A stretch of DNA of 64,000 nucleotides, taken from Apiotrichum sp. Y4204 (lineage: Eukaryota > Basidiomycota > Tremellomycetes > Trichosporonales > Trichosporonaceae). The position numbers and the translations under genes are program-made. This document shows positions 24,640 through 36,999 of this stretch, piece by piece (the stretch's first letter is position 1; every line of letters starts with the position of its first letter). The DNA lies in assembly GCA_025531455.1 (NCBI GenBank), contig JAMYHL010000041.1, forward strand, positions 62,001 to 126,000, read 5' to 3'. The notes below the pieces were generated by a model that was not told the DNA's origin, searched no databases, and was given only the letters and a program-made list of their open reading frames with translations.

Positions 24640-27127
24640 GAGCACTATGATGGCAACGGTTTACTAGGGCCAGGGGGGGATGAAGGGAGAAGAAGATGGG
24701 GTGGAAATGTGAAGTGATAGTCTGGTCGTGTGCCACTGTGAAGCGAAGTGGTGTCAAAAGGAGTGGATGAGCGAGTTAAAGAAGAAACGCATTGAGCGTT
24801 GACAGAGATAATGTGTGATGAGAGCGTGATGGCGAGGAATGGGGAGGTTGAGGAGTGAAGAGGTTGAAGGGGAAAGGTTGGAGAGACACAGTTGTCTTTG
24901 TAGGACTATATGGCCATTCAGCACATGTTGCCAGTAGCCATGCTAGGGGTTGAGTTGACAAGCTACAGGAACCCGGGAGGTAACCGAGGCGTTATGCTTG
25001 AGCGTTGTCGGTATCGTCGTCAAAGAGGAATGATGATGGCCGAGTGGACTCCAGATCAAACTCTCCAACTGCCGTTGGAGTTGATGACATGTGCGGAGAA
25101 CGAGGCAATAAGATTGCTTGCTGTGTACCCGGATTGACCTGTTTCCTGCTTCTTGTGTCACCTATTGTCACCTGCCCGCGGACCGCGTCTCGTCTCGGTT
25201 CTCAGCAGCAACAGCAGCAGTAGGCGCAGGAGAGATGGGAAGCGTTGATGACCGTCGTCGTTGGAGTGATCGAGCGACCCTTTGTTCCCTTATCGGCAGA
25301 ACGCGGTCCCTGGTTAGCTGCAAGGTACCAAAGCCCAAGTAAAGCCGGCGCGCTACAGGCGTCCGGCGTCCAGGCTCTGGTGTGTGTTGTATTGCTTGTG
25401 GAGGTGATCCGGACAACCAGTTATCAGATGAATGATCAAGGGCGAGGGCTGGTGAACAAGGACAGGGACAGACGGAAAGAGGGCGGGGCTGTGAGTCGGT
25501 ACGTGCGTGCTCTGGAACACCTCAGGAAGCGACAGCGGGCCGACGAGAACAGGAGAACAGGAGAACAGGAGAACAGGAGAATAGCAGGACAGCAGGAGGG
25601 GAGATGAGGTAGCAACCGCCATAGCGGCGGAAGTGCTCGTGGTGCAATCTCGTCTTCATCTCCCCTCTCCGATTGTGTGTTTCTCGGACCGGGCCCGACT
25701 GTACCCTTTGTGCCCTGGCTTTTTGCTCTTCAGGATCCAAACTTGTGTATGTGTGACAACTTCCGTCGGACTGCAGGGAGCAAAAAGGAGCAAAACGAGG
25801 TGACGAAGCGAGGGCGGGGAGAGAGAGACAGGTGGAACGCCGGAGGTAGACTCGATGATGGCACTGTGCAGAGCTACGTTGTACAGAGTACGAGTGGGCG
25901 CGAAATGATCATGTTTCGAGGAGAGGAAAGAGGCAGAAGGAGCAGTCTGCATGCCGTGCAGTGCCATGCCAGTTGCCTCGCTCGCCTTCCGCTCTTGCGC
26001 GCTTTGCCTCTTTTCCTCGGAGGAATCAGTTGCGGACCTGTTACCTGTCGTTTCCACCCGTGCCGAATCAATAATAAGTCTATTCCATCCCCCTCTGCCC
26101 CTTTCCTCTCCCTATCTTGTTACCCCCTTCTCCGCGGGGGCTGAAGAAGCGGTGCTGCTTAGCGCGTGTTGGCGCGGCTTGTGCGTGTGTCTCCTGTAAT
26201 CCTGTGTGTCTCGTGTGAGTGAGTTGGCGCTTTTGGTGAAAGGTAGGAAGGAGGTGGTGGCGTTTCCTTGGGCCCAAAAAGCTTAAACTTTGCCATGACG
26301 GAAGGGGGGGCGAGAAGGAATCCCTGGGCCGCTCTTTTCCCTTTTTCTTTGCCTTGTCAATGCTCTGCTGTACTACACTGCTGTTCTTCTCGTGCTGCTG
26401 GCCACCGATTTGACTCTGCTCTGGATCTCGGTTGCTGGCTTGGTTGGCTTCTATTACGTAGCATTCGGGGTGCAAGGGCACAAAGCCTGTCAACTGTATC
26501 AGATGCATGCTTAATGATACGGTCCAGGCGTAAGCGTAGCTTTTGGGTAGGACGGCATTGTACAGCAGTGCGTACCAAGTGGTGCCAACCAAAGCAATGG
26601 CTTGCGGAGATGCCGTTGCGGAGTTGCAGACCTGCAGATTGTGCCGCTGGTCACAGGTCGTGAGAGGCGATGCACGGCGCGATGATGCACAAATTGCAGA
26701 ATGTAGATCCACTGAGCCTGGGGATAACTCTAGAAGTCTCTCCAGTAGGATTACAATAGAAAAGGGTCAAATAAGTAATAGCGTATATCACTACCCAGTA
26801 TACCACAATTTATAATTGGGCTTTCATGCCATGCGGAGCTCCACCCCTCCGAGCTTTTGGAGCTTTGGTCGCCTTTTTGGACAATTGGGCCGTGAGTCTG
26901 AAACTTGATGCCGCGATATGCCGCCGCGCTCTTCTGCCTCATTTTAAACTGTTGTTTTGTTGTTGTTACGCCTTTCACCTCATCCTACAATCCAACTCTC
27001 TTGCCGCCTCCCGTTCCTGTTTTTCGGTTTGCGCTCCACTCTCCCCGATACACACAAACATTCCCTGGGACAGATAACAGACGATACCAAACCACGCAGG
27101 TCTTTTGACCGACCGGATCTTGTCATT
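24640..27127. promoter_or_regulatory. divergent region Zn2Cys6 gene / NKAP-like gene
   Basis: 2.5 kb between divergent starts. 24660-24900 is purine-rich on plus (pyrimidine-rich leader of the minus gene). A GAGAACAG-type microsatellite lies at 25547-25585. The 210-codon minus frame 26080-26712 shows no domain. From about 26930 the plus strand is pyrimidine-rich, consistent with the NKAP-like leader. Confidence 0.45.
25547..25585. repeat. short tandem repeat, 8-base GAGAACAG-type unit
   Basis: Four or more head-to-tail copies of a GGAGAACA unit followed by degenerate copies. Seen directly; too short and without unique spacers, so not an array of any kind of system. Confidence 0.85.
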
Positions 27128-29078
27128 ATGCCCTCACCATCACCGCCACGGCCAGCATCCTCTGAAGCCAAAGAGAGCAACCTCAAACAGCGCCTCCTTG
27201 AAAGGAAGGAACGAAGAGGAGGAGCCGAAAGGAACATGGCCGACTCCGTCGTCACTCCGCCCATCTCCGACCGGCCCGACCCACCTTTTCAGCACAGCAT
27301 TCAACAAGGCGATGCAGACCGTAACACATCCGTTGCATCAGGTGCAGATGCCCGTGTAACTCGTCCTCTGTCAGCTCGGTTACATCCATCGCTACCCTTG
27401 AAGCCTGTGGCTGCGATGGCCGCTGCTGCAACCCACGAAACGTTTGGAGATGATAAATTCTCATCAACGAGTACATGGCGTGGGCGTGAACTGCTAGGCT
27501 CAGACGCACGCGACGGCCCGCGAAGTGGGCGAAGAGTCGATGGGGATGATGACCGTCCGCACCGCCGATACGATCATGATGCCAATCCGGCCCGTGATAC
27601 ACGAGTTGTGGAGCAACCACGTCGAGGAGGCGGTGTTGGTCGTAGCGATGGACGAAGCGACTGGCGTGAGCCCCCACCGCATGCCATGCACACCGCCCAT
27701 TCCCGTCACGATACTTCGGCATCCTCCATGGGGCCGGGACGTCGTACATCGCCATCTCTACGCGACAGCTATCGCCCAACCTACAGCACCAACAGCCCGC
27801 CTCGGGACCGGAACAGAGAGTCCTCACCTCACGACAATCGTCACTACAATTCGCGTGGGCCCAGGGATCGCCGCGATCACAAAGATACGATATCTGAGAC
27901 AGGTACCGGTTTGTCCAGACATGCCGACCGAGATCCACGAACGATGCATGGGGATCTGTCATTACCGCCTCGACCCCCAGTCATGCCGCCATTCGGCCCG
28001 ACCATGAACGTCCCTAGGGAGCACCCAAACAAGGGAGGGGGTGGCAATGCAAACCTTACTCCAACCGCTCCCATGAACTTTGAACAGTAGGTCCCCTCAC
28101 CTGGTCGCGAGCTAACGAACAAAGGCGACGGCAGCTGCGAGAGAGTACTCAGGTAAACATCTGGCCCGAATCGCCAAAGCGGCCTTACGTTGAGGATGTC
28201 AAGTAAGTGTGATACTGATAAGGCGGTGAAGGTTGCAACATTGCAGTGCTGACCAGGCCCAGGAACCTTGAGTCAAAGTCTCGTCGGGGGAAATCGTCCA
28301 AATCGTCGTCGAGGCGCAAGCGTCGCTACGCTAGCGACTCGGAAAGTGACAGCGAGGAGGAGTATGAGCGCGAGCGCCGTCGCAGGAAACGTCGTGAACG
28401 CGAACGCGAACGTGAACGTGACCGTGAATCTCGAGGGACCTCGCGCGACACCGATATCGACCAACGACGTCGTGTTGATAGTGACGATCAACGCGAACGA
28501 GAGCGCAAGCGCGACCGTGGACGACGATCTCGTCGCCATTCGTCTGAAGCAGGGTCTGACCGGCCTACATCTTCCACTAAAGCGGTTGAAGCGGCCGATG
28601 ACGGACCCGAAGTCGGTCCGCAACTGCCCGCGGAGCACGGCACCACAGACCGGTATGATCGTGAAGCGTACGTGTTTTGGCAGCAAGCAGTTATCGGCCA
28701 AATAGGGTGACGAGCTAACCTAACAGGTTCCGCGACCTGCTGCCCGGTGAGGGACGCGCAATGCAGGCGTTTGTCGAAAAGGGCGAACGTATCCCGCGCC
28801 GTGGCGAGATCGGAATGGATATGAAGAAGATCCAAGAGTTTGAGAACTCGGGCTACGTCATGAGCGGTTCACGACATCAGCGCATGAACGCCGTGCGCCT
28901 CCGCAAGGAGGGGCAGGTGATCAATGCGGAGGAGAAGCGCGCCATGCTAATGCAAAGCCGGGAGGAGTGGATCGAGAAAGAGGGCGCGATCATTTCACAG
29001 TTTAAAGAAATGATGGATGAGCGTCTCAAAATGGAGGAAAAACGCGAGCGCGAACGCGACAAGAAGGACCGGCGGTAG
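27128..29078 (+). CDS. NKAP-like nuclear protein (splicing/transcription regulator)
   Basis: Four exons (27128-28086, 28125-28202, 28263-28667, 28727-29078) encode 597 residues. The C-terminal ~120 residues are the NKAP family domain: LLPGEGRAMQAFV, then RIPRRGEIGMDMKKI, GYVMSGSRHQRMNAVRLRKE and AEEKRAMLMQSREEWIEKE. Metazoan NKAP binds RNA and splicing factors and joins a Notch corepressor complex; fungal members are presumed splicing-linked nuclear proteins. Upstream are ~400 residues of disordered Arg/Ser/Pro/Asp-rich sequence, then an RS/RE-rich stretch (residues about 350-410) of RRRK and alternating RE pairs, typical of spliceosome-associated proteins. The third exon's acceptor is GGCCCAG, 17 nt after an unused TTGCAG; using the latter would stop the frame. 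It converges with the Tea4/Bud14-like gene. Confidence 0.9.
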
Positions 29079-29711
29079 CACGCGCAGCGAGCCAAATGGT
29101 CGACAACAGTGGGTGATTTGGTGATGCACAGGATTGTTGGACCGCCTCGCACAGGATGGCACCGCATCATCACCGCCGATGACAGTCCAACACTGTAACA
29201 CAGCCGACACGACAGCTTGCTGTGCATCATGTAGCACAATATCCTTGACATGCATGTATCACTGTGATCATACGGTATGGTACCATGGCCTTGACACCAT
29301 TATCACTGATCGCGCCTGAATCGGCGGTGTGGAGCCGCAAACACACACCAAGCAGGCACCAATCTTGCTATCCGTAGCGGCGATGACGAATAGCATCGAC
29401 AGTACATGCCTAGGGTATTCACTCGTTCGGCAGTGGGATGCATATTCTATCTAGCGTATACAGGCAGGGTGTGCGACTCATAATTATACAACCGCTGCAG
29501 CCCCAGAGTCGAAGCCTGTCGAAGCCGCTGATGGGCCAGGCGGATGGAATATGGTGCAAAGACGGGTGTGGATCGAATGGGTTGGGTTGCACGTTCGAAG
29601 GACGGGTGGAAAAAATCGTATCGAGACACAACAGTCGATTACCAAAAGTCGGAAATCAGAATCAACGACAGAAAAAGAAATCAGAAATCGAAAACGAATC
29701 GAGAACCATGT
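29079..29711. other. convergent 3' region, NKAP-like / Tea4-like
   Basis: 633 bp holding both 3' ends. A/T-richer than the flanking exons. No gene supported. Confidence 0.4.
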
Positions 29712-31528
29712 CTAATGGGCAGCGACCAGCGCCCCAAGGAGGTTGTCGATTTCGCGGTCAAACGAGTCCATCTTGGCCTGTAGATGAACGTAACCAGCGC
29801 GAATGTCGGGCTGGAGGGCATCAAGCGCAAGCTTTTCTCCGTAGTATGTCTGTTGCACGGCATCGGCCTCGAGGGACTTTGGTTGGCGGCGTGTACGACG
29901 ATCCTCATCGGCTCGTGCCCGGATGATGCTGGTCAAGCGAGAGATGTTGAAAGCATCGGCGTTCCATGTGGGGAGTCGGCGCGGCTGGGTGCTTGCTGCT
30001 CCGGTAGGAGGACCAGGAGATGTGGCGATGCTAGCGGTGACGGGGCTCTGAGGGGTCACTGCGGTGTTCACTGACGGAGCCGCTCTTGGTGACCCAGTCG
30101 CCGTAGGGGCACGGGTAGAGCCAAGGGCCCGGTGGACCGATTTCGGAGACGGTGTTGGCGCTTGCCTCTGGGCTGGAGTAGGCGAGGGAGTATTGATGGT
30201 GGACGAGCCTGTTGTTTCCGCGGTGGAGGAGGTAGGAAGCGGTGTGGAAACGTCGCGCAGGTACGCTTCGGGGCTTGTGTCCATGTCAGGCGACATGACA
30301 CCAGCCCGATGCGGTGGAGGCGTAGGGTTGGTGCGGGCAAGCGCGCCTGACGGAGCGGCAGGCGAGGGAGAGCGGTTGGGAGGGGGATGGGCAGCGACAA
30401 CAGTCGCAACGCCCGCTGCGGTGCTAGCAATACCGGCACCGGCAATGGTTTCGACACCAACCATCCCCTTGGAGTCCTTGTCGTCCGCGACAGTTACGTC
30501 CGCCATAGGCGCATTGTCGGGAGTAACGATGTCAGTCTCGCGCGATTCAACAGCCATGCTATGGTCGGTAGACGAAGACTCAGGAGCAGTGGGAGTGACG
30601 CCGGAGCGGACGGCCTCGACGGCATCCTGCGCCCACTCGACGCCGTCATCTGGCTCAATGTCGTAGCCCTGGATCTCGGGATGCCCCTCGTCCTCAAAGC
30701 TGTGGTCATCATCATCGGGGTGATGGTCGAGTTCGTCCTCGTCCATGTCGTCGTCCTCTTCGTCGTCACTCCAAATGTCGCCAGGGTGGTCAACATAAGT
30801 CGGGGGTGCAAAAATCACACGTCGCCCCTCGCGTTCCTCGACCACATCGTCCTGGTTACGGTCACGGCTCTTCCATCCAATAAAGCTTTTCAGCTTATTC
30901 TCGCGAGGAGTTTCGCCGAGTGCGGCCTCCTCTTTAGTTGGAGCGGCTATGTCGACATTGCGGTGCTTGTTCAAACGCGCTAGACGCTCGTATGGTGTCT
31001 CAACATTCTCAGCAGGGATGTACCCCACATCCTCAGTTTTCAGGACGCGCACGAGCCACCAGTACGAGTTGGCGTCATCCAGCAAGAGGAGTGAGTCGCC
31101 CTTCACGACGGACGCCTGCCCTTCCACGGTGGCCAAAAAGGTATGTCTACCGGTGTCAGAACTTTGTTTGAGCTGATGTTGACAACTTACAAGGCGTATA
31201 TCAAGCTGAAGTCAATGTTCTCGTCCGGAAGGATGCTCTCGTCTGAACTCTCATCAGAGTAAACCTCGTCTTCTTCGAGGTCGTTTTCGTCGTCCCCGGG
31301 CTGGTAGTGGTGGTATTGCAGCTGCTCGGGGTGCATTTGCTGTTGGTAATGGTGGTGTTGGTAATAGCGCTCCATGTCTTCTTCCATTGACACGTGCTCC
31401 GTGTACTCGTCATCGTGGTCGCCATCCTCGGAATCCTCCATGATAGATATGCCGTTGGGGTACGCGTATCCGCGCTGCATACCCATATGGTCACCCATTT
31501 GCGGCGCTAATCCGACGGCTGCCGCCAT
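29712..31528 (-). CDS. SH3 protein of the Tea4/Bud14 polarity family
   Basis: Two exons on minus (31528-31191 and 31146-29712) encode 590 residues. The intron falls inside the SH3 domain, so the domain is only visible after joining: DFSLIYALHTFLATVEGQ, VVKGDSLLLLDDANSYWWLV, IGYIPAENVETP-type end, then YERLARLNKHRNVDI, a block shared with fission yeast Tea4/Wsh3 and budding yeast Bud14. These adaptors bring type-1 phosphatase to sites of polarised growth. Just after it lies RRVIFAPP, which fits the RVxF phosphatase-docking consensus. The N-terminal ~110 residues are acidic with His/Gln/Tyr runs; the middle is acidic, then Ser/Thr/Pro-rich; the C-terminal ~80 residues look helical (ALDALQPDIRAGYVHLQAKM). 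An upstream in-frame extension to 31705 exists but starts without ATG support. Confidence 0.88.
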
Positions 31529-34500
31529 TTTGAGGTTGCAACTGGTATCGAAGAGAGAATAAGAGCGACGAGAAAGTGTTCTACCCAAGAGATGGGGGGG
31601 GGGGTACGAGATTGATCGGCGTCGGTTGGTCAAGAGGGAAGATAACGCAGTCGCGGGAAATGAGGAGGGAAGACACAGGATCCGCACGCGCTGTGTTTGG
31701 TGCACTGATATGCGTGTCGTGGGCGAATGAGAATCTAAAAAGGTGGACCAAGTCGTGATGTTTGGGAGTGTTCTGGCTGTGTGTAGCGCGTCAGGTCAGA
31801 CCGGCTGGTTGAGACGCGGCGACAGAGGTTGCCCGAAACGCGTGTGCACGAGGAATGTGCGACGTGCTGATGTAAATGTCCGTGGGAGGTCGTAAAAACT
31901 CGTGGCCTTCGAAAGAAGGAGCTATACAGAGTGAAACGAGGGAGTGGAGACTGTGAGGGGATGGAAGAAGGGATGGATGGGGTCCAGAGGTGGATGAAGG
32001 ATGGAGTGGAGTTGTGGATGGATGGGATGGAGGGTTTGGTGTAGTGTGTGGAAAGAGAGTAGTGAGTGGGGGGGGGGGGGGGCGCTAGGTGGAATTACTG
32101 TCCTTGGCTTGTGAGCGTGTGAGCGTGTTGGGATTTTGGTGGCCTGGCGGCCTGGAGGAGCCTGGTTGGTGGCATTGGTGGGAAGCTGTCCCAGGTGGGA
32201 CAGGGGGGGCGTGCGCGGGCGTCGTGCCTTTGGGCAGGCAGTTGCACAACCCAGGGCGCGTCCTGGGGCACAATACCCAAGGACCAACTGACTGCCCAGT
32301 GCCAAAATGGCCCTTCGGTCCTGTTGAGCTCTCCAGCGCTCTTCGCTATGCATCCTCGCCCACTCAAGAGTCCGTCTGATACGGCAGATCAGAGTAGCAA
32401 CTAGTATGCAGGTGGCGCGAGATCATGCCTGCAGAGGACTAACTAGACGACGTGTGTCATCTTGTCTCCAGATCTCCATGTTGATATGGGTTTCATGGTG
32501 AAAGGTGAGTTACCCTCGGTTTTCCATGGCCGACTTGCTTCTTTCAGACTCTTGTCGAGCCTCTCCCGTGCGCCCATATCTACCCTGCTTCTCCTCTTTT
32601 CCTGTTCATGGTCGCCAATTGCAAGTTGTCGCATGGCCCACGAGCTACTTATGGATCGATGGAAGCATGCTAGCTTGCGCTAGCTCACAATCTAGTGCGA
32701 GCAGAGACATCTAGCGCCAGAAATTCAAGCGACAGCACGCTGGCGGCGGTTAAAGGTCGCGGTAGACATCACGTGATTAGAAGTGCCATGGTGATATGGT
32801 TATATCGTGACCATCGTGGACAGACAGATATGTATCGACAGATCGACAGACCATCGTCCTCGCATGCCTCGCATCGTCGTTGCTTCGCATTCTGTACACG
32901 GGTCAATATTTTCTGAATCGAGTTAACCTGCGATCGGCCTTCGATCCTGCGGGGTTTACAGGCTACACACAGCGCAGGAGCCACAAGGAACGTCCAACTG
33001 GGCCCACAAAATGCACACGAAGGGCCAACCCATCGTGCCGCGAGCCCGAGACTCCCGCGTCGGCCGAATTACGAGAGACGGTCGTTCGTCCCTTCCAGTG
33101 CCGCTCCAAACCTGCCACCTCCGCGCTCTACCGAACTGAAAGTCACTTCCACACGTTCCGCTACAGCAACGTTGCTGCAGCGCTGCGCGCGCTGCAGTGC
33201 GTGTAGTGCCATCACGTGGGGTCGCGTGGGACGCACCGGTGGGGCGTGGGCGCTCGGGAGGGCGCGTAGACGCGTCCGTGGAACGCAACGGACGTGGAGG
33301 CTGACGGACGCGCCTCATTGGCTGCACCCGGCTTCGAGACCCGTTAACGCCTTTACTGTTTGGCGGACGCCAGACTGTTGTTACCCTCGTCCCATGCTGC
33401 TGGCATGCTGGGGCCATCTCGTCACCATAGCCCGTCTTCCAGAGCTCTGTTGGTACAGTTCCTACTATTCTGGTCGGCCTGTAACACGGGGACCCGAGGA
33501 TCCTGAACTTGAAGCGTTGAGTTGTGGTCTGGCTCTGTCCAGATCGAGTATGAGAAGCAATAAGCTTGCCAAACCGGCCGGGCTGGAGTGCAGATCAAGA
33601 TCTGATTCCCAGGTCATGCAGACTTGGAAGTAAGGTCTTGGATCTTTGACAGCGAATTCTTGGAACCTTGAACACGGTCGAAACACACTGTCAGTCGCGC
33701 TCTACGCTTTACACTACGAAGCGACTGTGTGTCCGACCTCGCAGTGCGCATACCGAGCGGAGTCTAGGACACACATTCCCAAAGTGGTCAAACAATCCTC
33801 TCCGCCTTGCTTCCCTTATTTTCTCTTACCGCTTGACGAGGACCAGAGTAATAGAGTACAGAGTGCAGCACCTTCCTCTCCTCCTTTCCTGCCTCTCCTC
33901 CTTTCCTGCGCTGCACAGAAGAGGAGAGTGGACTGCTTGAGAAGCGATAGAACTGCAGCGCTACAGGCGCTGTGGACCTGCCGCCGAAGGGCATTGGCGC
34001 ATTGGGTTACCAGAGGGATCGAGGGAGATCAGGGGTTTGAAAGGGTCCACGGGTTCGGATCACTTCTGAGTCCCTTGCGCTCCCTGGAGCTTCCTCGCTG
34101 GGAGCGAGTTGCTGACGACTAGTCTAGTTTCAGAAGATCGACGATTCTCGGTGGCAACGATCCGCGATCCTCCGCAGGCGCAGAGGCCACGCATCAGTCG
34201 ACCAACCGATCGGCCAGCTATCGATCCTCGTCGGTCTAGTCGATTTCCAGTTTCGTACTCTGTACTCTGTGAGCTGTAAACGGCTGCAGAAATATCGTCT
34301 TCAGAAGTCAAAGTTGAATCTCACGATGGAAGAGAGGCGGATAGAGAGGAGTCCCGTATCAGTCCACCAGGCCCTCAGTGCCATGGGGCTGTCAGCACCA
34401 CCGGACAGACCGGCACAGGACTACGAGGTCCGTTGGATCCGCTGCTGTTGAATTGACGGTCGTCGGTCAATGGCGATTAATCGTCGAGCTCTGCCTGCGC

Positions 34501-34699
34501 CTATACAGTACATGCACTTGATACGTGGTTACGATGTAAGCCGCAGTACCGTAGTGCTGTAGAGCTGTATTCTCGAAAGCCTCCCGCACTCCCGCTAGCC
34601 CGCACGCACCCTTTCCATCAGTCCCAGGATTGTCAATCCCATCAGCCATCAGATATCATCAGGCCTTTCAACCTGGCGCACAGGTACTCTGATCTCTGA
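31529..34699. other. gene-free stretch upstream of the Tea4/Bud14-like gene
   Basis: No gene is supported. 31530-32090 is purine-rich on plus (G-G-A-T repeats; pyrimidine-rich leader of the minus gene), with G runs of 11 at 31594 and 15 at 32068-32082. A perfect 14-bp palindrome sits at 33164-33177, next to a 9-bp inverted repeat (33175-33183 / 33189-33197). A 17-bp unit is duplicated at about 33878-33911. Open frames up to 158 codons show no domain. Confidence 0.45.
32068..32082. repeat. 15-G homopolymer
   Basis: Fifteen consecutive G on plus. It may be polymorphic or an assembly-sensitive point. Confidence 0.9.
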
Positions 34700-36999
34700 G
34701 CGCCAAAGCTCCTGGAATCTTGGACCAACCACTTCTACGCGTCTGGCCGCTCGGTCTCCACCCTTCCTCGCCTCCCCCACACGTTCTGCGCTATCCATAT
34801 CGGCCGTCTCCCGTACAACAGCAACTCAACATACATCCTCGCAGCTCACCGACCCCGCACATTCGTTACCTCCCTGTTCTCACTCAGAGCCGTCAGCTTC
34901 CAGCGACAACCCTGTTCTGCTTATTCCTATCCTTACTATCCCCTGCCCTTTCTTGCCTCGTCTTTCTTGACAACGCTTGCGGCGCGCCGCGACCAGGCCA
35001 TCGCTCACGTCCCTTTATTTTGGCACTCAGTCCGCGTCACACACTTCCGCCCCACGGTCTACAAGAACATTGTGTCCCTTGTTTTCTGTGTCGCTTTTTT
35101 CTACCACCAGACCTCAAATCCTCAAGACTCGTGGACACACCCGCGGGCACGCTCCCACGCCACACGGCTCCCATCCGCCAGTAGTACAACCCTCTGATCC
35201 TCAGAACCCCGATCTCAGCAGGAGGATACAAGGCCCCAAGGTACTGACGACAACACGGTACACCGTGTTTTGGTCCAGTTGATTCCTTGAAATCTGTGCT
35301 CGGGCTCGGAAGCTGCAGACATCCTGGGTTCCCACTGCATTCAATCATACTCCACTATCTGTGCCTTTCCTTCACGCTCTGCACAACGACACTCTCAGCG
35401 CTAGTTGGCGTAACGGCTATACTCGGGTGGGCCATCTTCCTCTGGTTCCATCATCAGCATCCCCTTGTCAAACCGGCTTCCTTGTGCACACAAGCCACCC
35501 GACGCTCGGCGTTTCCCTCGTGCACAGTACGGTGTCCCGACCTACTATCCTGTCGTCAAGTGTTTAGCGCTCTCTCCATCCAAGTCACTCGTTTACTCGC
35601 TGTTCCTCGCCTCTTTCCCTAGTCCTGTTGGACTTTCTCTGGGCACGCGCTTTTGGTATACGCCCCCTGGTCCGCACAGACCCGAACGAAACGCCTGCCG
35701 CCTGTTGTGACTGCTCGCACCGACCACTTCAAAAACATCGGCTGTCGTCGACGTGACACCCTTTGATCTCAGCCAGGCCGCCTCTTGTCGTGGTCTTTGC
35801 ACCATTTGGAGAATCTCAGATCCTAAGATCCTAAAGACTCTAGTCCCTTTGGTGCAAGGTGTCTTCCCTCCCTCCGTCCTATACTCCTACAAAGGGACTC
35901 GCTACCTCGTATTCAGGGTTCACTCCATTCCGACCCACTTTGGTCGCCTGTTGCTAGTGGATCGTTGATCTCGAGGCTGTATATCACGGACCACTGCATC
36001 TCTCGTCGCTGTGGATCGTGTCGCGACCCCATCGACTTCCATTAATTCCACCATCGACGCCAAACTACCGTGCAGTCGTCCATTCTGGTGCTTCAAAAAG
36101 TGGAATCTATCCTGCTTGCGACTTGAAAACTCAGTGCCCGTTCGTGTCTACCACCTTTGCCCCGCCTCTCTGGCCCCTGCGGTCTCGGATCAACACCCCT
36201 GCACCCTGCTTGCAGCTTGGAGCTGGGAGCCGAACTCTTGCAGGTTGCACTGCGCCGCACACCAGGCGCCAGACAAGACTTTTTTTTATTCCCTGCTTCT
36301 TTTTCCCTTTCCTTTTTTCTTGTTACAGGTCAGGTTGCACGGCCAGGCACCGACGCCAGGTGCGCTTGATCTTAACAAACCAAGCCGCGTGCACGCGTTG
36401 TCTACTACTGTAGTCACTACGCCGCCACTCCGTGCCGCGCGCGCCGTACCCTCGGCCGCCTCGAGTCTAGTACGACCATCGTCCTGACCCATCCCACCAC
36501 CTGGCCTCCCGCTGTGTCCCTGCAACAACTCCACCCCGGGCCACGCACGACATCTTTCACTAAATCATCGTCGCCATCAACAACAACAGCCGTTGTTGGC
36601 GCACACAACTCATCAACTCACCGACTCGTCTGGCAAACACAGAAAACTCAGACCGTTCAGACGGACGGTCTCGCAGACCGCTGAGAATCTATCGTGTGGT
36701 TCTCGACTTCGCCTTTCGGTTCTTGCCGCCAGCCGCACGGTGTCAGTGAAGGGGCCTGCGACCAGACTCTTTGGCACCACGCCCCATACAGTACGTAACT
36801 TGGGCATCTCACGATGGACCCCGTTCAGCTTGGTCGCATTGTGGCGTGCTGGAGCAGGGTGTCACATCATCCCAGTTGTCTGCCTCGACCCACCTCTGGA
36901 CACGAAACACTGACAATCACAGCTTGATAGCTTTTGTCTTCAACACCTACTACCCACTCTCGTTCACAACCACTCTCGCTTGACATCTTCGCAAGGGCC
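34700..36999 (+). promoter_or_regulatory. 2.3-kb pyrimidine-biased leader/promoter of the AGC kinase
   Basis: Strongly C/T-biased on the coding strand with no supported gene. A textbook intron 3' end occurs at 36275-36328: long T tracts followed by TTGTTACAG. This suggests that the 5' leader is spliced. Many short ATG-started frames precede the kinase ATG. Transcript start is not readable. Confidence 0.5.

Noticed and set aside
25547..25600. Repeats resembling a spaced array
   Set aside because: An 8-base microsatellite without unique spacers; nuclear fungal DNA, so no CRISPR array.
26080..26712. 210-codon minus frame upstream of the NKAP-like gene
   Set aside because: No recognisable domain; GC- and purine-rich leader DNA commonly gives such frames; no intron signals nearby.
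31529..31705. N-terminal extension of the Tea4/Bud14-like protein to 31705
   Set aside because: Open in frame but begins without ATG, low similarity to adaptor N-termini, and lies in the pyrimidine-rich leader.
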